Assembly (NCBI GenBank): GCA_902615425.1
Contig: CACMPD010000005.1
Span: 1-64,000, forward strand
Direction of reading: 5' to 3'
DNA from: an uncultured Pelagibacteraceae bacterium
GTDB lineage: Bacteria; Pseudomonadota; Alphaproteobacteria; Pelagibacterales; Pelagibacteraceae
Length of the DNA: 64,000 nucleotides
Position 1 is the stretch's first letter. Each line of letters opens with the position of its first letter. The translations under genes and the position numbers were made by a program. The notes under the pieces are model-generated. The model saw only the letters and a list, made by a program, of their open reading frames with translations. It had not been told where the DNA came from and searched no databases. Below are positions 10,033-20,666 of the stretch, one piece after another.

Positions 10033-11712
10033 CCATCTTTTTTCACTCGGGTTTAAATATTTATGAAGTTTTGTGTAAATATCTAAATTATATCTCCAAA
10101 GGTAATTTTTTTCATCATTTGTTAATAAATTGAAATTTATTAAATCTTTGTCAATTGGAGCTAGAGTAAAATTTTCAAAATACAATTTATTTCTATCTTT
10201 TTTAACATAAATCAAATTTTCTATACGAATCCCAAATTTATCTTTTTTATAATATCCTGGTTCATTACTTAAAATCATTCCCTCAAGTAACTTTATCTTA
10301 TTAAATTTAGAGATACCTTGGGGTCCCTCATGCACATTTAGAAAAAAACCTACACCATGTCCAGTTCCATGTTGGTAATCTAAGTTGATCTCTTTTAAAA
10401 ATTTTCTTGCCCTTAAATCTATCAGATAACCAAAGGAATATTTATTTAAATTAGATTTTACAACCGCAATATGACCTTTTAATACCCGTGTGAAAATATT
10501 TTTTATATTCTTTTTGGGTTTTGAGAAACAAATTGTCCTAGTCACATCTGTCGTACCATATTTATATTGACCCCCAGAATCACATAAAAAAATATCTTTT
10601 TTATCAATTTTTTTTGTATTTTTTTTTGTTGCTCTATAATGAACAATAGCTCCATTTCCTCCGGCACCAGCAATAGTATCAAAACTTGGATATAAATAAC
10701 TTTTATTTCTTTTTCTAAAATTTTCTAATTTATTTTGTGCATCAAACTCAGTAATTGTTTTTTTGTTAATGTTTTTAATCCAATAAATAAATTTTGTTAA
10801 TGCAACACCATCAAAAATATGAGCATTTAACATATTTTTTATTTCTGTTTTGTTTTTTAATGATTTTAGTGAATAAATTGGATCTACAATACTAAAAATT
10901 TTGAATTTTTTTTTTAGAATATTTTCAAAAAAAATTGAGCAAGTATTTTTATCAACTATAATTTTTTTACCTTTAAGATTTGAAATGAATTTATTGAAAT
11001 TCTTTGGCTCAATTACTTGATCAGATTTTATTTTTTTTTCATTAATTAACTTTGAAACTTTATTCTTAGATGAAATCAAATAAAAACTTTTTTTATTGTT
11101 TATGATTAATTGACAGTTAGGAATAGGACTATTTGGATTGTCATGTCCCCTTATATTAAGAAGCCATGCAACATTTTCAGGTGCTGTGATAAATAAATAA
11201 TCTGATTTATTTTTGTTTAAGTATTTCCTTATTTTTTTTATTTTATTCTTATAGTTTTCTCCAACTATTTTGTTTTTAAGAGAAAAAAAAGGTTTACTAG
11301 ATTTAACTTTATTTTTGTGAATTTGATCAATTAAATTTGACCCAATGCTTTTGACTTTATTATTCTTATAAAAAAACCTCTTAATTTGAATAGATGTAAA
11401 GAACTTTGGATCAAAACCTATTGTCAAATTTTTGAACAAATTACAATTAATAATTTTATGGAATTCTATAATTTGAAAGTTTTTGCCCGCTTCTTTTTTT
11501 GCTTGTATAGTGTATCTCCCATCAACAAATAAATAGTTTTTCTTTTTTAAAATGATTGAATAGCCAGCAGAGCCAGAAAAGTTTGAGATAGTTTTAAGCC
11601 TATCGTTTGTAGCGTATTCTGAAAAAAATTCGTCATTTTTGGGAATAATATATCCATCTATATTGTATTCCTTAAATTTACTTACTAGTGTGTTTATTCG
11701 ATTATTAATCAT
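10012..11712 (-). CDS. pepP: Xaa-Pro aminopeptidase (M24 family)
   Basis: LCDSGGQYKYGTTDVTRTICF, HGTGHGVGFFLNVHEGPQGI, LSNEPGYY motifs. Confidence 0.93.
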   Translation of the reverse strand: MINNRINTLVSKFKEYNIDGYIIPKNDEFFSEYATNDRLKTISNFSGSAGYSIILKKKNYLFVDGRYTIQAKKEAGKNFQIIEFHKIINCNLFKNLTIGFDPKFFTSIQIKRFFYKNNKVKSIGSNLIDQIHKNKVKSSKPFFSLKNKIVGENYKNKIKKIRKYLNKNKSDYLFITAPENVAWLLNIRGHDNPNSPIPNCQLIINNKKSFYLISSKNKVSKLINEKKIKSDQVIEPKNFNKFISNLKGKKIIVDKNTCSIFFENILKKKFKIFSIVDPIYSLKSLKNKTEIKNMLNAHIFDGVALTKFIYWIKNINKKTITEFDAQNKLENFRKRNKSYLYPSFDTIAGAGGNGAIVHYRATKKNTKKIDKKDIFLCDSGGQYKYGTTDVTRTICFSKPKKNIKNIFTRVLKGHIAVVKSNLNKYSFGYLIDLRARKFLKEINLDYQHGTGHGVGFFLNVHEGPQGISKFNKIKLLEGMILSNEPGYYKKDKFGIRIENLIYVKKDRNKLYFENFTLAPIDKDLINFNLLTNDEKNYLWRYNLDIYTKLHKYLNPSEKRWLATFIQ

Positions 11713-13742
11713 TTAATTCTTTTTTGATATCTTAACCATCCAGGACTATTTATACCGCTTTCATTTTCAATATCTTGATTAAATTCAAATTCTTCTATCT
11801 CTTCTTTAGTTTCATCGAAAAAAGAATTTTTTTCTAAATATTTATCTGGTAATTCGTCAATAAATCTTGACGCCATACTATCCATCCAATCACCTTGGTA
11901 AAACCTATTCATCGAAAAAGATACTACTACTTTTTTTTTAGCTCTGGTTAAACCGACATAAGCCAGCCTTCTTTCTTCTTCTAAACCACTCTGGCCCTTT
12001 TCTTCGATAGATTTTTGATGGGGAAAAAGTCCTTCTTCCCAACCAGGTAAAAAAATTACATCAAACTCAAGACCTTTTGCGGCGTGCATTGTCATCATAT
12101 TAACCTTTTCACCTTCCCATTCTTGATCAATTGATGTTGCTAGTGAAACATGATCTAAAAAACTTTCCAAATTATCGAATTCTTTCATCGCGCTTAACAA
12201 TTCTTTTATATTTTCAAGTCTGTTTTCATTTTCTAGATCTTTTTTATTTTTGAGTATTGCTGAGTATCCAGATTCATCAAGAATAGTTTGTAATAATTTA
12301 ACATGACCCACTTTTTTTATTGTTAGATCATTTCTCCATTTTGAAATTAAATCTAAAAAGGATGTTAAACCAATTTTCGCTTTAGGTTTAATCAAGTTTT
12401 CTTCTATCATTTTTCTTGAAGAAATCTCTAAACAATCTTTTTGCTTTTTTGCAAACTCATGAATACTTTTTAGCGTACTATCACCAATCGAGCGTTTTGG
12501 ATTATTAACAATTCTTTCAAAAGCTAAATCATCTTTTTCTTGGTAAACTAATCTTAAATATGCAACACAATCTTTTATTTCAGCTCTCTCATAAAATTTT
12601 ATTCCTCCTAAAATTCTGTAAGGTAGTCCAATTTTTAAAAATCTTTCCTCAAATTCTCTTGTTTGAAATATCGCTCTTACCAGAATGGTAATATTATTAT
12701 ATGAATATTCTTTTTTTATTTTTTCAATTTCGTCTGAAATTCCAATAGCCTCGTCTTTTCCGTTTTTATAACAATTTAACTTGACTAATTCACCCTCATT
12801 TAAAGTTGTCTTTAATGTTTTGCCAACTCTATTTTCGTTATTTGCTATCAAGCTCGATGCTACTGCTAGAATATTTTCAGTGGATCTATAATTTTCCTCT
12901 AGTCTAATCACTTTTGTATTTTCATAAACTTGATCGAACTCTAAAAAATTTTTTATTTCTGCTCCTCTCCAACTATAAATTGATTGATCATCATCTCCTA
13001 CACAGCAAATATTTTTATTTTTTTCTGAAAGTAATTTAAGCCATTTACTCTGTATAAAATTTGTATCTTGATATTCATCAACTAGAATATATTTAAAATT
13101 TTTTGAGTAAATTTCTCTTATATCTTTATTTTTTTCGAGGATTTTGACTGCATGAAGAATTAGATCACCAAAGTCACATGAGTTTAAATCAATTAACTTC
13201 TGTTGATAAATCTTATAAATTGGCAATATAGTTTTTTCGTAAATATCCTTTTGATTGATTATCACTTCACTTGGATAAAATCCTTTATTTTTCCACTTAT
13301 CAATTATTGCAAGAATATATCTTGGAGCTAATTGTTTAATATCAATATTTTCTGCTTTACATATATTTTTAATTAGCCTCGTTTGGTCATCAGTGTCTAT
13401 TATTGTAAAATTTGAATTAAGATTTACTGCTGGAGCATGTTTTCTTAAAAGTTTTGCGCAAATAGAGTGAAAAGTTCCAAGCCATGATAAACCTGTTGCT
13501 GAAGAGCCTAAAATTTTGCTTACTCTAATTTGCATTTCTTTGGCTGCTTTATTGGTGAATGTTACTGCTAGTATTTGATTAGGGTAAGCTTTTTTTTCAT
13601 TAATTATATTTGCTATCCTTGTTGTTAGTACTTTAGTTTTTCCAGAGCCAGCTCCAGCAACGATTAAAAGAGGTCCATCAAGATATGTAACTGCCTCTTT
13701 TTGAGCTTTATTGAGATTTTTTAAATATTCAGAGTTTAACAT
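11709..13742 (-). CDS. uvrD: ATP-dependent DNA helicase UvrD/PcrA (superfamily 1)
   Basis: Walker A GAGSGKTKVL, VDEYQDTN, DDDQSIYSWRGA, MTMHAAKGLEFD motifs. Confidence 0.95.
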   Translation of the reverse strand: MLNSEYLKNLNKAQKEAVTYLDGPLLIVAGAGSGKTKVLTTRIANIINEKKAYPNQILAVTFTNKAAKEMQIRVSKILGSSATGLSWLGTFHSICAKLLRKHAPAVNLNSNFTIIDTDDQTRLIKNICKAENIDIKQLAPRYILAIIDKWKNKGFYPSEVIINQKDIYEKTILPIYKIYQQKLIDLNSCDFGDLILHAVKILEKNKDIREIYSKNFKYILVDEYQDTNFIQSKWLKLLSEKNKNICCVGDDDQSIYSWRGAEIKNFLEFDQVYENTKVIRLEENYRSTENILAVASSLIANNENRVGKTLKTTLNEGELVKLNCYKNGKDEAIGISDEIEKIKKEYSYNNITILVRAIFQTREFEERFLKIGLPYRILGGIKFYERAEIKDCVAYLRLVYQEKDDLAFERIVNNPKRSIGDSTLKSIHEFAKKQKDCLEISSRKMIEENLIKPKAKIGLTSFLDLISKWRNDLTIKKVGHVKLLQTILDESGYSAILKNKKDLENENRLENIKELLSAMKEFDNLESFLDHVSLATSIDQEWEGEKVNMMTMHAAKGLEFDVIFLPGWEEGLFPHQKSIEEKGQSGLEEERRLAYVGLTRAKKKVVVSFSMNRFYQGDWMDSMASRFIDELPDKYLEKNSFFDETKEEIEEFEFNQDIENESGINSPGWLRYQKRIK

Positions 13743-13776
13743 TTTTTATTTTAAATTATAACTTGTTTCAATTTAT

Positions 13777-15264
13777 ATGAGAAAACAAAATTTTTTATCA
13801 AAAAAAATTGGAAAACAAATTTTATCTATAAATAATTTATTAGAAAGTTATTTCAATAGATTAAGACGCTTCATATTAGACATAAAAAGATTAAGGTTTG
13901 ATAAGGATAATAAAGTTTTTTTAGTCATCATTTCAATTATATTTTTGACACTTGTGTATTTTTTAATACCCACTGCTTACAATAAAGAATTGATCCAGAA
14001 AGAAATAAAGAATCAAATTTATCAAAAATATAATGTAATAGTAAAATTTGATAGTGAGATACGATATAATTTTTTTCCTAAACCGCATTTTAGCTCAAAA
14101 AACTTACTTATACTTAACGATCAAAAAAAAATTGGAGAAGTTAAAAATTTTAGAATTTACATTAATTTTAAAAATTTTTTCAAATTTAATCAAATCCAAA
14201 CTCAAGATATACTTCTCGATAAAGTTGATTTTAATTTAAAAAAGTCTGACTTAATTTTTTTTACAAATCTTCTTAAAACAGAACCAAATCGGAATAAGTT
14301 AAAAATTAAAAGAAGTAATATTTTTTTTACTAACAAAAATGATGAAGTTTTATTTATCAATCAAATAAATGATAGTCAGTTTTATTATGATCTTAAAAAT
14401 TTGAAAAATGTTTTAGTTTCAAAAAATAAAGTTTTTAATGTTCCCTATAAATTAATAATAGGAAATGACAAATTAAATGAAATTTTAGATTTTGAATTCG
14501 TTTCTAAAAAACTGGTTTTAAAAATTGAAAATGAGACAGATTATAAAAAGAAAAATGATACTGGAAATTTGAAAATAAGTTTTAAAAATAAAAACAATAC
14601 CTTTGAATATCAAATTAATAAAAACACTTTAGATATTATTTCAAAAGATAATAATAAAACATTTAAAGGGTTAATAGAATTTAAGCCATTTTACTTGGTT
14701 TCAAATTTTAAATATCAGACTTTTCGAATTAAAGATCTTATAGAAAACCCTTTTTTTATGGAAATTTTAAAATCCCAAATTTTAAATAATAAAAATCTTA
14801 ATGCTTTAATAAATTTTGATGTAAAAAATGTTTACGACTTTGATAGATTTTCGGATTTATCAATAAAACTGAAAATAGAGGAAGGAAATTATAATTTTTC
14901 AAATTCAAATATAATCTGGAAAGAAAATGTTAATTTAAGTTTTTCAGACTCATTTTTAAATTTTGATAAAGGAAAAATTAACTTAAATGGGAGAACATTA
15001 TTTAATGTTAAAAATCAGGACGAGTTCTATAAATTTTTTCAAATAAAAAAAGATTTGAGAAAAAATATTAAAAAAATAGAGCTTGATTTTAATTATGATT
15101 TAAATGAGGAGAAAATTACTTTTGATAATTTAAGAATAGATAATAAATCCAATAAAAAGATTGAAGAAATAGTCTCAGAATTTAATTCAAATAGCAAAAA
15201 ATTTTTTAATAAAGTAACTTTTAAAAACTTCGTAAATGATATTCTACTAGCTTATTTTGGATGA
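13777..15264 (+). CDS. AsmA-like / DUF748-type membrane-anchored protein
   Basis: Single N-terminal TM then long beta-rich repetitive region ([26 protein letters not shown]...) resembling the AsmA N-terminus. Confidence 0.65.
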   Translation: MRKQNFLSKKIGKQILSINNLLESYFNRLRRFILDIKRLRFDKDNKVFLVIISIIFLTLVYFLIPTAYNKELIQKEIKNQIYQKYNVIVKFDSEIRYNFFPKPHFSSKNLLILNDQKKIGEVKNFRIYINFKNFFKFNQIQTQDILLDKVDFNLKKSDLIFFTNLLKTEPNRNKLKIKRSNIFFTNKNDEVLFINQINDSQFYYDLKNLKNVLVSKNKVFNVPYKLIIGNDKLNEILDFEFVSKKLVLKIENETDYKKKNDTGNLKISFKNKNNTFEYQINKNTLDIISKDNNKTFKGLIEFKPFYLVSNFKYQTFRIKDLIENPFFMEILKSQILNNKNLNALINFDVKNVYDFDRFSDLSIKLKIEEGNYNFSNSNIIWKENVNLSFSDSFLNFDKGKINLNGRTLFNVKNQDEFYKFFQIKKDLRKNIKKIELDFNYDLNEEKITFDNLRIDNKSNKKIEEIVSEFNSNSKKFFNKVTFKNFVNDILLAYFG

Positions 15265-16640
15265 ATCATTTTTTTCGGATTTACAATTTTATCAAAATCT
15301 TTTTCATTAATTAATTTTGTTTTTAAAGCTTCCTCTTTTAGAGTTGTACCTTTTTTAAGCGCTGTCTTAGCTATTTTGGCAGAGTTATCATACCCAATAT
15401 GAGGAGCTAGTGCAGTAACTAGCATTAATGAGTTATCCAAAAATTTTTTAATTTTTACTTTATCTGCTTTAATTCCTTTGACACAATATAAAGCAAAGTT
15501 TTTAGTACTATCTGCAAGAAGATCAATAGATTGTAAAATATTGTGAGCAATTAAAGGTTTAAAAACATTTAACTCAAAATGTCCATGTGAACCTGCCATT
15601 GTTATTCCATTATGATTACCGATTACTTTAACACAAACCATTGTCACTGCTTCTGATTGTGTTGGGTTTACTTTTCCAGGCATAATTGATGAACCTGGTT
15701 CATTTGCTGGTAAAATTATTTCACCATATCCGGCTCTGGGTCCCGAACCTAAAAATCTTATGTCATTTGCAATTTTCATTAAACTAACAGCAGTAGTATT
15801 TAAGGTTCCAGAAAAATTTACTATTTCATCATGTGCTGCCAAAGCAGCAAATTTATTCTTGGTTGGTTTAAAGGGTAGTTTAGTTATTTTTTTTATTTCA
15901 TTTATTACTTTTTTATCAAAACCTTTTTTACTATTAATTCCTGTGCCAACTGCAGTACCACCTTGAGCTAAATAGTAAATTTCATTTAAGGCATTTTTAA
16001 TTCTTACAATACAATCCTCTAATTGAGATTGATATCCCGAAAACTCTTGTCCTAATGATAATGGGGTTGCATCCTGAAGATGAGTTCTTCCAACCTTAAC
16101 AATATTTTTAAATTGGGAAACTTTTTTTTTCAATTGTTTATTTAAAAGCTCAAGAGATGGTAGCAACTTATTTTTAGTTTCCATAGCTATAGCTATATGC
16201 ATTGCTGTAGGAAATACATCATTGGTAGATTGAGATTTATTTACATGATCATTTGGATGAACTGGTTTTTTTGTACCTTTTCTTCCACCTAAAATTTCAA
16301 TCGCTCTATTTGCAATTACTTCATTTACATTCATATTAGTTTGAGTACCAGAGCCAGTTTGCCAAACTTTTAGTGGAAAGTGTTCATCTAATTTACCACT
16401 AATTACTTCGTTGGACGCTTTTACAATGGCATTTGAAATTTTTGGTACTATTTGTTTTTCTTTTCTATGAACTATAGCAGCAGCTTTTTTAATGATTGCA
16501 ATAGATTTAATTAAAACCGGTCTAACTAAAAACTCACCAATATCAAAATATTTTTTTGATCTTTGTGTAGAAGCTCCCCAATATTTATCATTAGGAACAT
16601 TAATTGTTCCAATACTATCGAATTCTTTTCTTAATTTCAT
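15252..16640 (-). CDS. fumC: Fumarate hydratase class II
   Basis: [56 protein letters not shown] motifs. Confidence 0.97.
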   Translation of the reverse strand: MKLRKEFDSIGTINVPNDKYWGASTQRSKKYFDIGEFLVRPVLIKSIAIIKKAAAIVHRKEKQIVPKISNAIVKASNEVISGKLDEHFPLKVWQTGSGTQTNMNVNEVIANRAIEILGGRKGTKKPVHPNDHVNKSQSTNDVFPTAMHIAIAMETKNKLLPSLELLNKQLKKKVSQFKNIVKVGRTHLQDATPLSLGQEFSGYQSQLEDCIVRIKNALNEIYYLAQGGTAVGTGINSKKGFDKKVINEIKKITKLPFKPTKNKFAALAAHDEIVNFSGTLNTTAVSLMKIANDIRFLGSGPRAGYGEIILPANEPGSSIMPGKVNPTQSEAVTMVCVKVIGNHNGITMAGSHGHFELNVFKPLIAHNILQSIDLLADSTKNFALYCVKGIKADKVKIKKFLDNSLMLVTALAPHIGYDNSAKIAKTALKKGTTLKEEALKTKLINEKDFDKIVNPKKMIHPK

Positions 16641-16706
16641 TGATTAATAGACAAATATTAAATTACTATAAATATACATTAATTTTATAAAACTTACAGG
16701 AGCATT

Positions 16707-17078
16707 ATGTCAAATTTTAGTAAGGTTGGAATTTTTATGAAAACCTTTGGTCAAGAAGTTAAAAATAAACCTTCATTTAGCACAGATAAAATCAATAAAC
16801 TGCGATTAGATCTAATAAAAGAGGAATTAAGTGAGCTTACAGATGCAATGAATAATAAGGATTTATTAGAGGTTGCTGATGCTTTAACTGATATTTTATA
16901 TGTTACTTATGGGGCAGGACATGCTTTTGGAATTGATTTAGATAAGTGTTTTGATGAAGTTCAAAATTCTAACATGAGCAAGTTAGACGAGAATGGAAAA
17001 CCAATTTATAATGAAAATGGTAAAGTAATGAAAGGTCCAAATTACTTCAAACCAGATCTTTCAAAATTTGTTAATTAA
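16707..17078 (+). CDS. MazG-like nucleotide pyrophosphohydrolase family protein
   Basis: Helical all-alpha NTP-PPase motif KEELSELTDAMN...EVADALTDILYVTYG. Confidence 0.8.
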   Translation: MSNFSKVGIFMKTFGQEVKNKPSFSTDKINKLRLDLIKEELSELTDAMNNKDLLEVADALTDILYVTYGAGHAFGIDLDKCFDEVQNSNMSKLDENGKPIYNENGKVMKGPNYFKPDLSKFVN

Positions 17079-17908
17079 ATTTCTAATTTAAAATCAATCG
17101 CTGGTGCGCTATGAGTTATGCTACCCACAGAAATTCTATCTACCCCAGTTTTTGCGATCGATTTAACTTTTTTGAGATTTATATTTCCCGAAGCTTCAGT
17201 TTGATAATATTTTTTTGCCAGCTTAACTCCTAATTTTAAATTTTTAATAGTCATATTATCAAATAAAACACAATCAAATTTTAATCCAATTATTTTCTTA
17301 AGCTGTTTAATTGTGTCTACTTCTACAGTTATTCTTTTCCTTTCTTTTTTTTTGATTGCCAAACTAACTAATTCCCTTATGTCTGAATTTGCAATATGAT
17401 TGTCTTTTATCAAAAATTCATCACTTAAATTAAATCTGTGATTAGTTCCACCACCTAATTTTACAGCATATTTTTGTATAACTCTTAAATTAGGTATAGT
17501 CTTTCTAGTACAACAAATTTTACATTTCTTACCCACCAATCTTACAAATTGATTTGTTTTTGTAGCTATACCTGAAATATGCGATAAAAAATTTAGTGCA
17601 ACTCTCTCTGCTACTAAAATATTTTTTTTATTTCCTCTAATAATTGCAATTGTTGAATTTTTTTTAACAAAAGATCCATCTTTCGTTTTTACAATAAATT
17701 CAATTTTTTTATCAATAAGTGAAAATGTATATTTAACAAATAGGAGCCCACCAATCACAGCGTTTTGGTTAGATATTAATTTTGCTTCTATAACCTTATT
17801 ATTTTTAATTAAACCAGAAGTAATATCGCCAGATGGATATAAATCTTCATTGAGAGCAAGTTTAACGTTACTTTTTATAAAATTTTCGCTAAGTTTTATT
17901 TGAGACAC
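17075..17908 (-). CDS. nadC: Nicotinate-nucleotide pyrophosphorylase (carboxylating)
   Basis: EDLYPSGDITS, CTRKTIPNLR, KLGGGTNHRFNLSDEFLIKDNHI motifs. Confidence 0.96.
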   Translation of the reverse strand: MSQIKLSENFIKSNVKLALNEDLYPSGDITSGLIKNNKVIEAKLISNQNAVIGGLLFVKYTFSLIDKKIEFIVKTKDGSFVKKNSTIAIIRGNKKNILVAERVALNFLSHISGIATKTNQFVRLVGKKCKICCTRKTIPNLRVIQKYAVKLGGGTNHRFNLSDEFLIKDNHIANSDIRELVSLAIKKKERKRITVEVDTIKQLKKIIGLKFDCVLFDNMTIKNLKLGVKLAKKYYQTEASGNINLKKVKSIAKTGVDRISVGSITHSAPAIDFKLEI

Positions 17909-17914
17909 AAAAAG

Positions 17915-18904
17915 TTATCTACCAATAGCGACCATTTTTTCAACTGACATTCTTGCTTTACTTATTGTTTCTTGATCCATAACAATCTCACCAGTTTCAT
18001 TCTCTAAACAATCTAAAATTTTAGGTAAAGTTATTTTTTTCATGTGAGGACACATGTTACATGGCCTGATAAATTCTACATTTGGATTCTCAACTTGAAT
18101 GTTATCACTCATTGAACATTCAGTAACCATCATAACTTTCTTTGGTTGATTATCTCTAACATAGTTTATCATTCCTGAAGTTGATCCAGCAAAATCACTT
18201 GCCTTGATTACATCTGGTGGACACTCAGGATGAGCTATGATTTTTATACCTGGGTTATTCTTTCTAATGCTTCGAATTTCTTTTTCGTTAAATTGATCAT
18301 GAACAATACAAATTCCTTTCCAAGAAATGATCTCAACATCTGTTTGAGAGGCAACATATTTTGCAAGATAATCATCTGGAAGAAAAATTACTTTCTTAAC
18401 TCCTAAAGATTTTACAATCTTTACAGCATTTGCAGATGTACAACACACATCTGTTTCAGCTTTAACATCTGCAGAAGTATTGACATAAGAAACTACTGGA
18501 ACACCAGGATATTTCTCTTTTAATAATCTTACATCTTTTCCTGTAATTGAAGATGAAAGAGAGCAACCTGCTTTCATATCAGGTAGTAAGACTTTTTTAT
18601 TCGGACTCATTAATTTTGCAGTTTCAGCCATAAAATGTACACCAGCCATAACAATTATATCTGCTGAAGTTTTTGAAGCTTCCACAGCAAGAGCCAGAGA
18701 GTCTGCTGAGAAATCTGCAATACCATGATAAATTTCTGGTGTTTGATAATTGTGAGCTAAAATTACTGCGTTCTTTTCTTTTTTAAGTTTATTTATTTTA
18801 TGTATATAAGGAGCATGCACTGACCATTCAATTTCAGGCATAACCTTGGAGATCTTTTTATAAATAGGATCAGTTGCTTGTTTTACTTCCTCATTAAATT
18901 CCAT
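17915..18904 (-). CDS. nadA: Quinolinate synthase
   Basis: AHNYQTPEIYHGIADFSADSL, MAGVHFMAETAK, CCTSANA, CNMCPHMKKITL motifs. Confidence 0.96.
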   Translation of the reverse strand: MEFNEEVKQATDPIYKKISKVMPEIEWSVHAPYIHKINKLKKEKNAVILAHNYQTPEIYHGIADFSADSLALAVEASKTSADIIVMAGVHFMAETAKLMSPNKKVLLPDMKAGCSLSSSITGKDVRLLKEKYPGVPVVSYVNTSADVKAETDVCCTSANAVKIVKSLGVKKVIFLPDDYLAKYVASQTDVEIISWKGICIVHDQFNEKEIRSIRKNNPGIKIIAHPECPPDVIKASDFAGSTSGMINYVRDNQPKKVMMVTECSMSDNIQVENPNVEFIRPCNMCPHMKKITLPKILDCLENETGEIVMDQETISKARMSVEKMVAIGR

Positions 18905-18961
18905 AATAAAAATTTATCAATTTGAAACCTACTTGTCATTGATTTAATGTGGGTCAAATTT

Positions 18962-19047
18962 GCGGCTATGCTGAAATTGGTAGACAGGCACGGTTGAGGG
19001 CCGTGTGGACCTAGTCCATGAGAGTTCGAGTCTCTCTAGCCGCACCA
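18962..19047 (+). tRNA. tRNA-Leu, anticodon GAG (CCA encoded)
   Basis: Acceptor GCGGCTA/TAGCCGC, anticodon stem CACGG-TTGAGGG-CCGTG (GAG), long variable arm TGGAC-CTA-GTCCA, T-arm GAGAG-TTCGAGT-CTCTC, ACCA end. Confidence 0.97.
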
Positions 19048-19048
19048 A
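19014..19048 (+). repeat. Left att-like copy of 35-bp direct repeat (within tRNA-Leu)
   Basis: GTCCATGAGAGTTCGAGTCTCTCTAGCCGCACCAA, identical to 20738-20772. Confidence 0.93.
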
Positions 19049-19102
19049 AATGAAATTTTTATGGGGACTTTTTAATTAAAAATCTCAAACTTTTGAGCTA
19101 AG

Positions 19103-19131
19103 TGTGCTCAGAGTGTGCTCGTATTGTGCTC
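19103..19131 (+). repeat. Three TGTGCTC heptamers at exact 11-bp spacing (putative recombinase arm sites)
   Basis: TGTGCTC at 19103, 19114 and 19125. Confidence 0.75.
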
Positions 19132-19228
19132 ATTATTTTTTTCAATTTAAAACAATTTAGACTCAACGTTTAGGATTTGATAATGTTGGATCATGAAAAA
19201 ACTTTTATAGATCGTGGTTCTGGGCTAG

Positions 19229-19792
19229 ATGATAAAATTCAAAAAAAAATTATTATTCATTACAAATAATATTAAAAAATCATTTAAGAATTCTTTTAAT
19301 TATAAAGGAAGATCTCCTAGATCAGAATTTTGGATTTTACAAATATTTTCTATAATTTTTACTTCTGTAGTCATTTTTATCTTTATAGAGATGGAAACAT
19401 ATATGCTGGATAAAACCCAAAATAGTATATTTATGAATTTTGGTACGGAACTAGATAAAGGTCTCACTGGTGATGATTTGATGAAAAAATATGAAAAGCA
19501 ATTAGATATATACTTAAATTTAGTGTTTTATTTTTCTTATGCAATATTTTTATTTCCTTTGCTATCGCTAACAGTTAGACGCCTACATGATTTTGGAAAG
19601 TCAGGATATGTGTTAATTTTATTTTTAATGATTTCAGTCCCATTAGAAATAATAGATTTAAAAAGAGGCTGGATAGCTGATGATACGAATTTAACTTATT
19701 TTTGGTATGCCTTTACTATTGTTTGGCTTTTATATTTGTCTCAGAAATCTGATAAAAGAAAAAATAAATATGGACCAGTGCCAAAATATTAA
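19229..19792 (+). CDS. DUF805 family membrane protein
   Basis: FNYKGRSPRSEFWILQIF...RRLHDFGKSGYVLIL...KYGPVPKY, characteristic of DUF805 (YhaH-like). Confidence 0.85.
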   Translation: MIKFKKKLLFITNNIKKSFKNSFNYKGRSPRSEFWILQIFSIIFTSVVIFIFIEMETYMLDKTQNSIFMNFGTELDKGLTGDDLMKKYEKQLDIYLNLVFYFSYAIFLFPLLSLTVRRLHDFGKSGYVLILFLMISVPLEIIDLKRGWIADDTNLTYFWYAFTIVWLLYLSQKSDKRKNKYGPVPKY

Positions 19793-19888
19793 AAATAATG
19801 AAAAAACTAAAGCCCATCTAGTTTTATTTGAGGGAATTAAAATTCAGCTAATTAAAAAAGGGATTGCTTTTAAATGACACAAGATAGT

Positions 19889-20182
19889 TCAATGTCTATC
19901 TATATCTTTTTTAATCTCATGCGCCATCTCTTTTTCATCAAGTAAAGAAGAGTTTCTAGATAAAACATCCATAAAAGTAATTGAAGTAGCAATTGTTAAA
20001 TAAAGTATTCCAATTGAGTAAATAATTATGGCATTAGTTGAAAATAAACCTTCTCTAAAGGCTATTATTATAATGAAAATAAATATAACTATACCTAATA
20101 AAATTAAAACAGATTGAAGTTTATTTATTTTTTTTTTCTTGAAGACATATGACTTGAATATACTCCAAAAAATAAATAATAT
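19889..20182 (-). other. Open frame (97 codons) for a small membrane protein with no ATG/GTG/TTG start; possible decayed or non-canonical-start gene
   Basis: Frame is open between TAG (20183-20185) and TGA (19889-19891): ILFIFWSIFKSYVFKKKKINKLQSVLILLGIVIFIFIIIIAFREGLFSTNAIIIYSIGILYLTIATSITFMDVLSRNSSLLDEKEMAHEIKKDIDRH. Confidence 0.4.
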
Positions 20183-20252
20183 CTATTTGTCCGTGATTTA
20201 GAAAAAACTCTACTTGCTTCGGACATAAAACAATAACGCTAAAGGAGGAAAT

Positions 20253-20435
20253 ATGGCTACCGTAAAAGGTATCTACAATCTAATAAAACAAGACCAGCTC
20301 AAAGGTATTAAAATATCTGTAATGGATCAGGCTATTATTGATGCTTGTGAAGCTGAAAACTCAAAAACTACAAAGGAAGTCAATTTAACTTTCATCAAAT
20401 ATAAAAAAGATGGGGGTGAAAATGGCAACAATTAA
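20253..20435 (+). CDS. Small protein of unknown function, copy 1 of a tandem paralogous pair
   Basis: Strong Shine-Dalgarno AAAGGAGGAAATATG; paralogous to the following ORF. Confidence 0.75.
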   Translation: MATVKGIYNLIKQDQLKGIKISVMDQAIIDACEAENSKTTKEVNLTFIKYKKDGGENGNN

Positions 20436-20595
20436 AAGTGTCTATGAACTTTTAAAAAAAAAGAAAGCTTCAGGTGAAAAGATTGGAATACTTGGACAAT
20501 CTTTAATTGAGGCCTTTGAGGAAGAAAAGGAAATTTCGAACACAAAAGAAGTTCATGTCTCCTTTATTAAATATAAAGACAAAAAGGATAAATAG
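20422..20595 (+). CDS. Small protein of unknown function, copy 2 of a tandem paralogous pair
   Basis: Start MATIKSVYELL at 20422 aligns with MATVKGIYNLI of copy 1; shared C-terminal KEVxxxFIKYK; overlaps copy 1 by 14 bp. Confidence 0.75.
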   Translation: MATIKSVYELLKKKKASGEKIGILGQSLIEAFEEEKEISNTKEVHVSFIKYKDKKDK

Positions 20596-20609
20596 ATCCT
20601 TTATAAATT

Positions 20610-20633
20610 CTCTGGCTTCTAATGGAGCCAGAG
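20610..20633 (+). terminator. Hairpin, probable terminator of the small-protein pair
   Basis: CTCTGGCT-tctaatgg-AGCCAGAG perfect 8-bp stem, T-rich stretch further downstream. Confidence 0.6.
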
Positions 20634-20666
20634 GATCAGTTTAAAATGATAATAATTTTTTCTGAC

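Noticed and set aside
20128-20137. Poly-A slippage (A10 on minus strand) as an explanation for the small membrane ORF following an ATG (MSSRKKK-stop)
   Set aside because: The same membrane frame is already open through the homopolymer without slippage, so a frameshift is not needed; only the start codon is unexplained.
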